Positions 13,318-26,065 of a stretch of 64,000 bases of DNA are shown here, piece by piece. The translations under genes were made by a program, and so were the position numbers. The stretch covers positions 42,384,424 to 42,448,423 of the forward strand of contig NC_054881.1 of NCBI RefSeq assembly GCF_018320785.1. Direction: 5' to 3'. Origin of the DNA: Cheilinus undulatus. Lineage: Eukaryota; Chordata; Actinopteri; Labriformes; Labridae. The notes below the pieces were generated by a model. That model had not been told where the DNA came from and did not search any database. It saw only the letters and a program-made list of their open reading frames with translations. Each line of letters begins with the position of its first letter. Within the stretch, counting starts at the first letter, position 1.

Positions 13318-14505
13318 ATGTATCAGCTGTTAATGTCAGTCTATATCAGCTGTAAATATCAGTCTTTATCAGCTGTAAATATCAGTCTATATCAGCTGTA
13401 AATATCAGTCTATATCAGCTGTAAATATCAGTCTACATCAGCTGTAAATATCAGCCTATATCAGCTGTAAACATCAGTCTATATCAGCTGTAAATATCAG
13501 TCTATATCAGCTGTAAATATCAGTCTATATCAGCTACAGATATCAGTCTACATCAGCTGTAAATATCAGTCTATATCAGCTACAGATATCAGTCTATATC
13601 AGCTACAGATATCAGTCTATATCAGCTGTAAATATCAGTCTATATCAGCTGTAAATATCAGTCTATATCAGCTGTAAATATCAGTCTACATCAGCTACAA
13701 ATATCAGTCTACATCAGCTGTAAATATCAGTCTATATCAGCTGTAAATATCAGTCTATATCAGCTGTAAATATCAGTCTATATCAGCTGTAAATATCAGT
13801 CTATATCAGCTGTAAATATCAGTCTATATCAGCTGTAAATATCAGTCTATATCAGCTGTAAATATCAGTCTACATCAGCTGTAAATATCAGTCTATATCA
13901 GCTGTAAATATCAGTCTATATCAGCTGTAAATATCAGTCTATATCAGCTGTAAATATCAGTCTACATCAGCTGTAAACATCAGTCTATATCAGCTGTAAA
14001 TATCAGCCTATATCAGCTGTAAACATCAGTCTATATCAGCTGTAAATATCAGTCTATATCAGCTGTAAATATCAGTCTATATCAGCTGTTAATATCAGTC
14101 TATATCAGCTGTAAATATCAGTCTATATCAGCTGTAAATATCAGTCTATATCAGCTGTTAATATCAGTCTATATCAGCTGCAAATTTCAGTCTATATCAG
14201 CTGCAAATATCAGTCTATATCAGCTGTAAATATCAGTCTTTATTAGCTGTAAACATCAGTCTATATCAGCTGTAAATATCAGTCTTTATTAGCTGTAAAA
14301 ATCAGTCTATATCAGCTGTAAATATCAGTCTATATCAGCTGTAAATATCAGTCTTTATTAGCTGTAAACATCAGTCTATATCAGCTGTAAATATCAGTCT
14401 ATATCAGCTGTAAATATCAGTCTATATCAGCTGTAAATATCAGTCTATATCAGCTACAAATATCAGTCTATATCAGCCCCAAATATCAGTCTTTATCAGC
14501 CGTTT
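13318..14505. repeat. 23-bp minisatellite in ythdc2 intron 1
   Basis: Roughly 50 units of CTGTAAATATCAGTCTATAT plus CAG. Variants are mainly TATATC/TACATC and GTAAA/ACAAA. Each unit holds the palindrome CAGCTG. The same unit makes the array at 18530-19893 in dcp2. Confidence 0.96.
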
Positions 14506-15097
14506 TTTAATAGTTCATGGTATCAAATAGTAGAAAAACGTAACTATTTAAAGTCTGTTTTTGTCACAGGCAGAGACACAGAGATAAACGTCTAAAATGG
14601 GTGAATCTGATGAGCAGCAATGGTTTTAGCAAAACTCTATAAAAGCATGAGAAACATTTAACAATAGTTTATGCAGTAAGGAGCGAGGGTTGTCCTGGAT
14701 TACAGAAGTTTTCAACATTCAGATATTTTCACAGCTTTAGTCAACATTATCAGGGACATTTAACAGAGAGTTAGTCTGTCTAGATGAAATAATTCACCTG
14801 CATACTTTAATGTCGAACAGCTCCGTTACTTTTCGTACTATTGATCAATACAGCAATGATCCTATCATTTAAGGAGTTATCGATCGTCATGTTCTGACGA
14901 AGTATCGCTGTATCGATCACCCTGATCAGTCTGTTTCTTTTCAGCGCTAATGAAATTCAGAGCTAATGAAGCTAACTCCGCTAACCTCTAATATCGCTAG
15001 CTAAGCTAGCTGCTAATGTGTTCAGGCAAACATTAAGAAAGTAAAACTTTAAATAGTTACGCATTTAATGGATTTATTATCGATTTAACTGTTTTAC

Positions 15098-15190
15098 CTT
15101 CTTTACAGCAGAGCCCCAGAGCTCCTTTCACACCAGCAGAGCCCGGGCACTTTAAAGAGACGGAATAGACTGACACGGTCTGCGCATGCG
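15098..15190 (-). other. ythdc2: ythdc2 first (5' UTR) exon
   Basis: Non-coding first exon inferred from a donor (AAGAAG|GTAAAAC on the minus strand, exon edge at 15098) next to a GC-richer stretch with promoter-like motifs. The acceptor of the start-codon exon lies at about 13212, so this intron is about 1.9 kb and holds the 23-bp minisatellite. The outer (5') edge is a guess. Confidence 0.55.
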
Positions 15191-15192
15191 TG
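15181..15192. promoter_or_regulatory. NRF1-type palindrome at the ythdc2 promoter
   Basis: TGCGCATGCGTG matches the NRF1 consensus (YGCGCAYGCGCR) at 11 of 12 positions and sits at the inferred 5' edge of the ythdc2 UTR exon, a usual place for NRF1 sites in CpG-type promoters. Binding is inferred. Confidence 0.5.
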
Positions 15193-15720
15193 CTCCTGTT
15201 CTAGCAACGTCATGTCAACATCCTGTACGAATCCTTCAAAGTAAAAGTGGCGAGATTGGGATTCTTTTTAGTTTAACATTACTGATAAAAACTCAGGAAC
15301 ATGCAGGTTGAAATGTGCGATTCTATTTATGACATATGAATTTTCAGGTTGTTTAGTTTAGTTTGATCAGCATGAAGCAGATCCAGGAAAAATACCAGAA
15401 CAGAGACTGGATCATCAATAGAGTCAACAAATCAGGAATTAAAAATATATAAATATCATTAATCCACCATGAGCACCAATACACAACGTTTATAAAGATC
15501 TAGATCAGACTCTCTAGAGACCGTGAGATCAGAATGAAGGAATATTTGACATTAGAGTCGGGGAGAGACCTGGACCAGAACCAGGCTGATTATAAATCTT
15601 CATCAGAACCAGACTGGTAATCAATCTGGATCAGGACTAGACTGATGATAAACCTGGATTAGGACCAGACTAAGAGCCCTCCTCAGTAGAAAGTGAACTA
15701 AAGAAAAAAGATGTTTAAGT
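15191..15720. other. Intergenic gap, ythdc2 promoter side to dcp2 3' end
   Basis: About 530 bases with no coding signal, tandem array or recognised element. It must contain the ythdc2 core promoter at its right-facing edge and the dcp2 polyadenylation downstream region at its left. Confidence 0.6.
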
Positions 15721-15730
15721 GAAAAATAAC

Positions 15731-15736
15731 TTTATT
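15731..15736 (-). terminator. dcp2: dcp2 polyadenylation signal AATAAA
   Basis: TTTATT on the plus strand reads AATAAA on the minus strand. It lies about 2.24 kb past the dcp2 stop and no other gene is near, so a long 3' UTR (15725-17976) is inferred. That UTR holds no coding signal or array that I can see. Confidence 0.55.
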
Positions 15737-17976
15737 CATATTCACATTTGAAGTCAAAATGACAAGAACACAGAGAGAGCGATCTATACAACCAATACAG
15801 AGATCAATACAGAGATCAGAGATCAATACAGAGATCAGAGATCAATACTAAAGAGCAGTGTAATCCATCATAAATGTTCATCAATAATAAAACGTGAGCG
15901 GTCAGGCTGTGGGGTTAAACTTGGACTGGTTATCAATGTAAATCCCTCTGCTTGTTTTCAGGTGGAGTTTTACTGAGATAATCCAGATTATTTCTAACCT
16001 GAAGAACCTCTGCAGGAATTTAAACATTTAAACTCTGCAAGATAAAACAGGAGAAGGATTAGCAGCTCAGTTTAAGGCAGAAAAATCATGGAGTAGAGAC
16101 ATGAAAAAGAAACTAGAGATTTTAAAATCTCCTTTGTGTCTGCTAGAAAACATTTACGACTTAAAATCCAATTTTTATTTAGTGAAAAGTGTTTAAAATA
16201 CTAACCAGACGTCCACAGAATGTCTGTTCATAGGTTTCCAGAGAAAACGTCATTTTCATGTTTCCATACGTCTCTGCATGGATTCGAGCAGGATGGAGTA
16301 ATTCTAGTATTAAATGATGCTGAGGAAACTTTAATCAGAGACCGTGATGTTCCTTTAAACCGTCTGTTCAGGCTCTCATTCATCCAGGTCAGGGTTCTCC
16401 AGATTCAGTTCTGCTGAGAACTGAGGACGTGTTTGGTCTTCAGAACCTCAGTCAGGTCCAGATGCTCTTCTGATGAAGATTGAGCTGTTCTTACCTGGAC
16501 CCACCAACTCCAGATCAGGACCTTAGTCAGGATCTGGACCCACCATCTGAGAACCACAGATACTGGTCCTGTTAGGGGTCAAAGAGAGCTGGAGCTGATC
16601 CCAGCCTCCTACAGCTGAATCAGCCAATCAGAGAGCTAAAAAGAAACACTCACCAATGGGACGTTTAGACTCGACCTTTAAGCTAACCGGCAGGTTTTTG
16701 GACCGTGGGATGACGCTGGAGAACCAGAGAGAACCCACAGAAAGGTAGGCCCAAGAACCTCCTACTGAGGAGCCAGATCTGGATTCAACAGGATTAGATG
16801 ATCCTGATGATGGTAGTCCAGTCCAGAGACGGATCACGTTCACCAGAGAAGAGATGCTGGAGCTCTGACCTGCTAATTAGGAGATAACGAGCTCGTCAGA
16901 TATTTCCTCAATTAAGCGACACTCTTTCCTGTTAACAAGCTATTCCTCTTAATTTTAGGACATTTTCTCAGAAGAAAGAGCAAATTCGGACTAATTATGA
17001 GATATTTCCTGATGATGATGTGATATTTTCTCCATTAAAAGATGTTTTCAGTCTAGCTCAGATACTGAGGGAACAGGGTCATGGGTTTGAATCCTAAACC
17101 TGGATCATGTGAGGGGCAGGTCTTCCCCCACTCCCTCTCCCCATAATCCCTGACTTTCAGCTGCCCCATCCATTAGAGGCAAAAAGCCTCAAAATCACCT
17201 AGAAACAGATATTTTCTTATAGTGATATATCTTATTCTCATAATTATGAGCTAAATAAAGCTCATTTAAATGTGCGTTTGGATGTCTTCTTCTCTATTTC
17301 TCATAAATTCTCTGAATGCGTTTGTGCTGAATCAGGATCTCAGAACTGTGAGAAAAGACCTCACATCAATGGGATAGGGTCTAAAATGTTTTCTCTGCTG
17401 ACTCTACACGGGTCTGTCCCTGCAGAAATCCACAGAGGGAAGTGTTCACACAGACGTGGAAAAGTGGGGTCAAATCTGAGGAGAAAATGTTAACGTTTAA
17501 GGCTGAAGGTGTGAATTATCAGATCTTTCTTTCACGTGTTTAAATCTATGAGAACCCTTTAAACATGAACGCTTCTGTCCTGGCCCAGGTCAGAGATCAC
17601 TGCTGCTTTATTCTCACATTAACCTCACATGTTTAAAAGTTATTTTAATGTTAAAAAGGTTGGACTGAGCCCGTCGTCTCCTGCAGTCTGAGAGCCGAGC
17701 AGACGGCCCGTCGACAATCCGGCGTTCCAGTTAGGCTCCTCTGCTGTGCGCTGTTCACTCTCTCCTTTATTTCCTCTTGAATCCTCTGTCCTGTCTCCTC
17801 CAAATAAAGGCAGAAAGTCCAGAATAAACCAGCAGAGAAGAATAAATCCATGATTCTGATCATGACAGAGCTCACAGAGCTCTGATGGTTTTATGAAGTC
17901 AGAGGCTGACTCCTGATCCATCAGTATCTCCAGGTAAAGAGCATCTAAAGTGTTTTAACAATGACCATCAGCGGTG

Positions 17977-20900
17977 TCAGTAGTCGAAACACTTCATGAT
18001 GGCGTCTCTGTCAAACTTGAAGTTGAGGAAAGTCTTAGAAGAGAGAATCTGCTGACTGCTGGAGCCGCACGGAGACAAGTCTGTGGAGACAAAATCATAG
18101 ACTCACTCTAACATTCACCTTTAACAGTTTTACTCCTTAAACACAGGGCTGAAGGATCCACAGGTCTTCTCCAGCTCACCTCTGTCAAAGCTGTCCTGCA
18201 GCCGTCGGGGCTGAAGTCGTCGGTCATCTTTCTGCAGAGAAACGAGAAGAGGAAACGTCTTTGATGGACAGGAAATAACCGTCTGATATTCTCAGACATC
18301 AGTGACAAGATCTGCTTGAATACATGACTTAATTTTTGCTCTCTGTTCCTAAAGACTGTCTGTAAACAGTTAAAAGGATATTCAGGTAAGCTGCTACAGC
18401 AGCAGGAATCTTCTATAGGAGACCCTGAGCAGCTGCTCTCCTTCAATTAGGGATGCAGAATATCATCAACCTGATATCTAGGGATCTAAACATCTCTGCT
18501 GACATTTTAGTTGTAAAAACCCACCAATATCAGCTGTAAATATCAGTCTATATCAGTTGTTAATATCAGTCTACATCAGCTGTAAATATCAGTCTACATC
18601 AGCTGTAAATAACAGTCTACATCAGCTGTAAATATCAGTCTATATCAGCTGTAAATATCAGTCTACATCAGCTGTAAATATCAGTCTACATCAGCTGTAA
18701 ATATCAGTCTACATCAGCTGTAAATAACAGTCTACATCAGCTGTAAATATCAGTCTATATCAGCTGTAAATATCAGTCTATATCAGCTGTAAATATCAGT
18801 CTTTATCAGCTGTAAATATCAGTCTATATCAGCTGTAAATATCAGTCTATATCAGCTGTAAATATCAGTCTATATCAGCTGTAAATATCAGTCTATATTA
18901 ACTGTAAATATCAGCCTATATCAGCTGTAAATATCAATCTATATTAGCTGTAAATATCAGTCTATATCAGCTGTAAATATCAGTCTACATCAGCTGTAAA
19001 TATCAATCTATATTAGCTGTAAATATCAGTCTATATCAGCTGTAAATATCAGTCTACATCAGCTGTAAATATCAGCCTATATCAGCTGTAAATATCAGTC
19101 TATATCAGCTGTAAATATCAATCTACATCAGCTTTAAATATCAGCCTATATCAGCTGTAAATATCAGTCTACATCAGCTGTAATTATCAGTCTAAATCAG
19201 CTGTAAATATCAGTCCTTATTAGCTGTAAATATCAGTCTATATCAGCTGTAAATATCAGTCTACATCAGCTGTAATTATCAGTCTATATCAGCTGTAAAT
19301 ATCAGTCTATATCAGCTATAAATATCAGCCTATATCAGCTGTAAATATCAGTCTGTATCAGCTGTAAATATCAGTCTATATCAGCTGTAAATATCAGTCT
19401 TTATCAGCTGTAAATATCAGTCTATATCAGCTGTAAATATCAGTCTATATCAGCTGTAAATATCAGTCTATATCAGCTACAAATATCAGTCTACATCAGC
19501 TGTAAATATCAGTCTATATCAGCTGTAAATATCAGTCATTATCAGCTACAAATATCAGTCTATATCAGCCATAAATATCAGTCTACATCAGCTGTAAATA
19601 TCAGTCTATATCAGCTGTAAATATCAGTCTATATCAGCTGTAAATATCAGTCTATATCAGCTGTAAATATCAGTCTATATCAGCTGTAAATATCAGTCTA
19701 TATCAGCTACAAATATCAGTCTATATCAGCTGTAAATATCAGTCTATATCAGCTACAAATATCAGTCTATATCAGCTGTAAATATCAGTCTATATCAGCT
19801 ACAAATATCAGTCTATATCAGCTGTAAATATCAGTCTATATCAGCTACAAATATCAGTCTATATCAGCTGGAAATATCAGTCTATATCAGCTTTAGTCCA
19901 TATATGGTAGGCTACATGAGTAAGGCTTTTGTTTACACCTTGTATCTAGGCAATGTGAGAAGTCTTCATGTGATGTCATGATGATGAGTTTAGGATGGGC
20001 CAATGAGAGACAATATTGTCTTTTCTACTCACTATAATGTTTTTGAGCTGCTGGCTGCTGGCACCATTATCACCGCCTCCTTTCTTCAGGTACGGCGAGT
20101 CCTGGCCCTTCTTCCCGTTACCTTTTACAGTCGCATTCTGAACAAAATTAGACAACATTACATCAAATTAAATTAAATTAAATCAAACTAAATTAAAATA
20201 AAGTAAACCACATTACATCAAACATTTGAATTTCCACTTGAATTATAAGGTGATAAAAAGATTTTATCAGGAGCTCACTACGCTCTGGTGGAAAAATAAA
20301 ATCATGTGACTTCATAAGCACATGTCCTTCTACTCCAGCTGTTTCCTGTTGTTACACAGTAGTAGTCATTACCAGAATAATCTCATGTTAGAGACATTTT
20401 TGGTCAAATCAGGGTAATATACAAAAAAATATTCATTTACATAAGATCTGAAGAAACAAACACTTCATTGTCTGAACTCTGGTCATTGACGTGCACCGTT
20501 TTTTATTTTTCTGTAGCAGTTTATGAAGGAAATGTTTGCTTATGTCATTTTACCTCCACCCCTAATGACTGATTATAGATCATTGATGATTCATGAGGTG
20601 ATGCCAACAGGTCAGAAACATTGAAAAGCTCCCAATAATCCAGGATATTTCTATTCAGGTGTGTTTTCTCTGACCTGGTTAAATTCAAACTGGCTCAGCT
20701 GACCCAGAGATTTCTGCTGCTTCTTCATCCATGCATCAAGAGGAAACGCATCACTTCCTGGCAGACGACGGCTCTTTGACCTGGGAGACAGAACAGAGTT
20801 TATGGCTGAAGAGGAAACTGACCATTGACTCGCTGTGATTGCTCAAAATGTAGTAAGCAAACAAATTAAAGATCCACAGTGAACCAAAACTCCCTGGATG

Positions 20901-23900
20901 TACACTAGTTTAAAAAACTCCAGAGTATGAATCCCACAATCTATATGGTGACCTGATCATTGTGTGTTTACCATGTAGTAGTTGTGTATTTACCGTGTAG
21001 CATTGTCGGCCTGTTTGTTAGGAGTGTTGCTGTTGAAGTCGTCGTCACTGTCCGTTGACTCTCCTTTCAGTCGGCTGATCCAGTCTCTGAGCGGTCTGTA
21101 GACAGAGAACCACCAGGTTAATCAGTAAGTCTGATTTATTTCATCCATTACATCTTTAATATCATCTGTCAGCTCAGCCTCTCATTATCGTTCAAACTTT
21201 AAAGATGACACTGAGTCCCTGCAGTCAACATGAAGTTAATCCAGACAATAATTCATTAAAATAGAACGTTATCATGATAAACACATTGATAAATACTGAC
21301 ATCATGTAAACATGCCTACCTGATGAACGGGATGGCCATGAAGAACCTGTTCGGAGCAAGTCCCAGTTTGGACTTTGGGGTCATGTCGTTCCTGTGACAC
21401 GGGAGCTTTTCTATGGGGAACCACTCAATGTTCTACCACGGCACGAGAACAGAAATGAGAATGGCATGAGAACAAACATGAGAACAGACATGAGAATGTG
21501 GCAACATGATAACGGGACAACAGTGAGGACATCCATCCCAACAGCAGGAACACATCAGTGAGTGTCTGGGGCAGCTGCAGCCAGCTGGAAGTGGACCAAT
21601 CAGAAAGCACGTACCCTGATCTCCTTCCTGGTTTTGGGGTTAAATTTAGTGTCTTTGGAGACTCCAGGGATGATGTAGAGACGAACCAGCTGATCTGTGA
21701 TCTTCTGCTCGATGTAAACGTCTTTGCAGATCCGGTTCTTTATGTCGAAGCCTGTCTCCTCCAACACCTGGACAACACCTGGACACTTTAGTAAGAACTA
21801 ACCAGAACCAGAACCCTAACTCGTCAACCCAAACCAGAACCAGAACATTTACCCCACTGTTAAACATCAGCTGTGACTCACCTCTCTAACGGCACAGTCA
21901 TGGGGAGCCTCGTCCTCGTTCACCTTCCCTTTTGGAAAACCCCAGCCTGACTTGGCCAGGTAACCCTGGACGAGCAACACCTGGAGAGAGAGAGAGAGAG
22001 ATCAAGGATGTCTTTGGGAACCCAAAAGGGAACTAGCTTTACAGCTTCACCTCAACCATTTCACAAACTACAGGGACAGGAAATGGAAGGAACTGGCAAA
22101 AATGGAGGAATAAAGCCCCCAACATCCCCAGCTTCACCAACATTCTCTCCTCTGCCTCTCATCTTCTTTTAAAGTAAATGAAACATTCCATCCTTGCTTT
22201 TTGCCCCAGGCCAGTCTAGTCCCCCAGTTGCCATTCCAGTCTAACCAGTAGCCCATAGGTTTATTGTTTAAATAGTATTTCAGAGTGTTCTTTGAAATCA
22301 TCTTTGACAACATGAGGGAGAAAAGCTGTTAAAGAGGCACCGCTAGCCTCTTAGCTTGGTCAGCTGTCCCCCGTTCATTCTTATCAGCATGTAGAGACCC
22401 CAGTCCAGGGTCAGAGAGCCTCAGAGAGGATGGATGGATGTTGTTAGAATCAGAGGAGGGACATAGAGCTACCAGCTCTTCTCTGATGGTTCATGCAGAG
22501 TATGGATGTAAAGCAGCAGATATCTGGAGGATGATTGTTAAATTAAACAGCATCCTGATCGCAGTAGGGATGTCTCAGAATTAGGGCTGGGCAATTAATG
22601 TAGATTAAATCACAATGTGAACTACTGCAATTTTTTAACCGCAGAGGGTGCAGTATCTCTTTGACCTGAAATGTGTTTTGAAATACCAGTTTTATACATT
22701 TTTTTAAGCAGAGGTTTTTTGCTCTACACATAATGCAAACATTCAAAAGCCAATATTTTATAGAATAATTGACAAAAGTTCCTACTTTCCTTGTTTTTGT
22801 ATATTTTTGTCTTCTTCAAAATAAGAAATCCATAAAATCATCACCTCCTTCATTACAATTCATATCAAATTTGCAATATAATACAAAATAATTGCAGTAA
22901 GACATTTTTGTTAGATTAATTTGAATTTTAACAGGATTTTTGGTTAGAAATTTTTTGATATTTCTGCTGAAATTTGAGAAATTTATTCTGACATTTTTAG
23001 GAATTTGATTTGAATTTTAGGGGGAAATTTGCTCTGAAAGTTTAAAGTATCTTCTTGAAAAAATTGACAAATGAATTTGTACATTTTTGGGAATTTAATT
23101 TGAATATCTTTGGAAATTTGTTTAGAAAATTGTAGGTATTTTTATGGAAAATCTTTAACATTTATTTGTAAATTTGGGGAAATTTGATTCAAATTTCTGG
23201 GGGAATTAGCTTTGAAACTTTTAGGTAATTTCATGAAAATTTTAGAACTTTATTTGTAAATTTTTAAGAAGTTCCTTTGATTTTTTAAAAGTATTTTTAT
23301 GAAAATTTGAGGAACTTATTTGAATTGTTTTGGGAATTTGATTTTATTTTTTTGGGTGGTGGGGCAGGTTTTTTATTTTTAGTTAACCTAACCCTACCCT
23401 TAAAATATTTGAACATTTATTTGTAGATTTTGGGTAATTGGATATAAATTTCTGGGGGAAATAGCTTTGTGTGTTATAATACAGAATGGTTTATAAGATG
23501 AGGAACCTAAAGAATGATCGCATGTTAAACTGCAATCACAATGTTGAATGAAAAAATCGCAATTAGATTACTTTCCCAAATCGTTCAGCCCTACTCAGAA
23601 TCAGGATTTTAAACTCACATTTTCCAGCGTTTCGTCCAGAATGATCGCTCCATACGTGGGGACGCCCATCTTATACTCCTTCCACTGTTCCAGAACTTTC
23701 TGTACGTCTTCTCCATGAGGCAGCAAGAACGGACAGTGATGGAAAAGTTCAACGCCGTTAAGGATGACAGAGCTGAACCAACGTGAGGCACACTGCTGTT
23801 CTAATAAGAGGACATTTCTTTACTAGTGGAGGTAAATGAGGGCAGTAAAAGAGGAGGAAAGCACTGAGCATGTGCAGAAACATCAGCAGTACGTCACTGA

Positions 23901-25285
23901 GTATAAAACATAATAAAACAGATAATAAAGGTGGCTGTGAGGGGAGGATATCAGCCTTGGCGAAGTCTCTGATGCCACAGTGTGGAGCTCCTGGTGTGTT
24001 CTGTACGCAGAAGTCGAGGTAGAACCAGTGAGCGAGCTCGATCTGGAAACACACTCTGATGGCGTTGTCTCTCTCCTCACTGGGGATGTGGAGGATGAAC
24101 CGGCTGAACCACAAAGACAGGGTCATAATGTGTAAAATCTCTTTAAATAGAACACAAATGGAGTAAAAACTACCTGGAATAATGAAGCAGCATCATGCAC
24201 ACCAAAGCTGAAGTCTAATCCAAGGGTCGGACCATAAGAGTTGATCTTAAACATTAACATCTGTGTACAATGTGTATATCGTCTAATCAGAGTATTAATC
24301 AGATAAAGACATCAGTGTAACTCTGCATTATAGTTAAATAAATAAAATAATCCATGTTAGATGTGTCAGAGTTGTTCATAGTCTAATTAAAGGGTTAATA
24401 CTAATAAAACCACTGATGCTAGATGTGTCATAGTGACTTTATAGTTTAAATAATTCATTAATACAATTAAAAATAATGATGGTATATGCATAACTACTCA
24501 CAGTCATATTCTACTTAAAGTAAATCAGTATAAATCTATGAATCCTTGATGTTTAATATTTATTGTTGGATATTGTTTACCTGCAGACATGTATGAAAGC
24601 TGTTTATACTTTATTAAAATCATTAAAATCTCTCTAAAACCCTAGATATCTGATATAAAAATTATTTTACTGGCAGAGGTGTATAAAAGCTCGTCATAGT
24701 TTATAAAAAAATAAAAAACATCAGCAACTCTATAAATAAAAAGGTAAATCTGGTATAAATACGGTGGTTCCTGCACACATGTGTAATAGATGTTTTTAAT
24801 CATAACATATATTTAATAAATTAATTCTTAATAATACAACCTGGATATAACTGTGTAGTTTTACCTGCAGAGGTGTTTAATAGTTGTTAATAGGTTAAAT
24901 AAATCGTTGATAAAACTATAAAACCTCAGATATTTGTGATGTAAACACACTTTTACCTGCAGAGGTGTATTATAGTTGTTAATAGGTTAAATAAATCGTT
25001 GATAAAACTATAAAACTTTAGATATTTATAATATAAACACACTTTTACCTGCAGAGGTGTATTATAGTTGTTAATAGGTTAAAAAAATCGTTGATAAAAC
25101 TATGAAACTTAAGATATTTATGATGTAAACACAGTTTTACCCGCAGAGGTGTATTATAGTTGTTAATAGGTTAAATAAATCGTTGATAAAACTATTAAAC
25201 TTAAGATATTTATGACGTAAACACAGTTTTACCTGCAGAGGTCGTCGAGTAGAGCTGCGGGGATCTCGGCTCTTTTTGTCTCCAT
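17977..25285 (-). CDS. dcp2: DCP2, mRNA decapping enzyme (Nudix hydrolase)
   Basis: DCP2 removes the m7G cap, releasing m7GDP and 5'-monophosphate RNA for XRN1 in P-bodies. Coding exons from the 5' end: 25233-25285, 23952-24103, 23619-23746, 21882-21980, 21615-21777, 21320-21432, 20994-21095, 20675-20780, 20033-20138, 18180-18231 and 17977-18080. The protein starts METKRAEIP, has the N-terminal regulatory domain ([18 protein letters not shown]), then the Nudix box split over two exons ([18 protein letters not shown], then AVRE joined to VLEETGFD), with the REVLEETGF metal-binding glutamates intact. Box B follows ([20 protein letters not shown]), then a basic, disordered tail ending in the conserved [17 protein letters not shown]. 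It is complete and close to the human length. The intron between exons 2 and 3 looks U12-type (AT-AC). A hAT element and a long minisatellite lie in other introns. Confidence 0.96.
18530..19893. repeat. 23-bp minisatellite in a dcp2 intron (same unit as 13318-14505)
   Basis: About 59 units of the ATATCAGCTGTAAATATCAG type, in the same orientation and with the same variants as the ythdc2 intron 1 array 4 kb away. It lies between exons 20033-20138 and 18180-18231. Confidence 0.96.
22185..22345. repeat. Interspersed repeat copy with ACATTCCATCCTTGC core
   Basis: The segment from AACATTCCATCCTTGCTTTT through the AACCAGTAGCCCATAGG and GAGAAAAGCTGTTAAA stretches is similar, in the same order, to 26850-26985. 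Its class is not recognised. The core also makes up the arrays at 34 kb and 36.5 kb. Confidence 0.6.
22582..23593. mobile_element. hAT-type non-autonomous transposon, 1012 bp
   Basis: It starts TAGGGCTGGGCAATTAATG and ends with the imperfect inverse, CAAATCGTTCAGCCCTA. It is flanked by perfect 8-bp target duplications CTCAGAAT (22574-22581 and 23594-23601). The inside is AT-rich with diverged TTTGAATTTT...GGAATTTG units and no transposase. It lies in the dcp2 intron between exons 23619-23746 and 21882-21980. Confidence 0.9.
23747..23951 (-). other. dcp2: Probable U12-type AT-AC intron of dcp2
   Basis: No usable GT-AG pair joins exons 23952-24103 and 23619-23746. On the minus strand the intron begins ATATCCTC (U12 consensus ATATCCTT), holds TCCTTAAC at 23757-23764 (U12 branch consensus TTCCTTAAC) and ends AAC about 12 bases later. 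This join gives GCT-GTT-TTC-CAT-CAC, that is AKAVFHHCPF, matching the DCP2 family (AKAVFSHCPF in human). Confidence 0.88.
24579..25232. repeat. dcp2: 92-bp tandem repeat in register with the dcp2 exon 1 donor
   Basis: ACCTGCAGAGGTG-like landmarks fall at 24579, 24669, about 24768, 24863, 24955, 25047 and 25139, and the real exon 1 junction is at 25231. The four nearest steps are exactly 92 bp. On the minus strand units read CTCTGCAG|GTAAAA, the same as the true donor. Units become more diverged with distance from the exon. Confidence 0.93.
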
Positions 25286-25800
25286 GTTGGCTGAAAACAT
25301 GGTTTATCTTGACCAGAAAAGAGAACTAAAACATCCATAAAGGTTAAAATCTACAGCTACAGCTCATGTGCGGAGAATATCAGCTCTAAATCCATGTTAA
25401 ATTCTCTAAATCCTCTAAAATTTACCGATATCTGCTATTGATCCACACCGGGAAGTGGACGGTCTGAGGGACTCTGATGCTGAGTTCAGGGAACATGGGA
25501 CAAAAGAACTTTCTAACCCTACCATCATCATTATAGATAAACCTTAAGAGTCAGCCATGAGAGGATAATCTACTCTGTAGTGACATTAGAAAACAACTGT
25601 ATACATTTGCCTGTTATTTCAATAATGCTGTTCCCTCTGTCTGATCTGTGGACTATTTAATGAGTGAAATGTCTACATTACGGTAATTCAGCCATAACAT
25701 GAACGCGGCATCGGTTTATAGCCGGAAGTAAACCATCCAATCAAATGGTTAGCACGAAGGCGCGAGTTACGGAGGCGAAAGCCTATTGGTTGATCTTTCT
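25286..25800 (-). promoter_or_regulatory. dcp2: dcp2 5' UTR and promoter region
   Basis: Upstream of the dcp2 start there are ETS-type cores (ACCGGGAAGTG near 25447, CCGGAAGT near 25722) and CCAAT boxes (CCAATC near 25738 and ATTGG near 25786). These are usual for a housekeeping promoter. The transcription start is not visible. Confidence 0.4.
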
Positions 25801-25845
25801 GCCAGTCAGTAGCGGGTCAGGGGAGTTTTCAGCCGAAAAATAACA

Positions 25846-25884
<39 letters not shown>

Positions 25885-25925
25885 AAAAAAAACAAAAAAA
25901 CAAAACCTAAACAAAACAAACAAAA
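25846..25925. repeat. (AAC)n microsatellite
   Basis: AACAACAAC run followed by A-rich sequence, upstream of dcp2. Confidence 0.9.
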
Positions 25926-26065
25926 CAATGGTTTAATGAAATAGTGTAATAACTGTACGGCTGGTTAAGAGTTTAAACTTCAAATTATGTTCAAAATGTT
26001 CTAAAAGCAGGGATGGAAACGTTTAAAAAAAGGCATGTTCTATGAAAACACGAAAGAGTATAGGA

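Noticed and set aside
13318-14505. CRISPR-like array of 23-bp units
   Set aside because: No unique spacers, a eukaryotic intron setting and unit-to-unit drift; it is a minisatellite.
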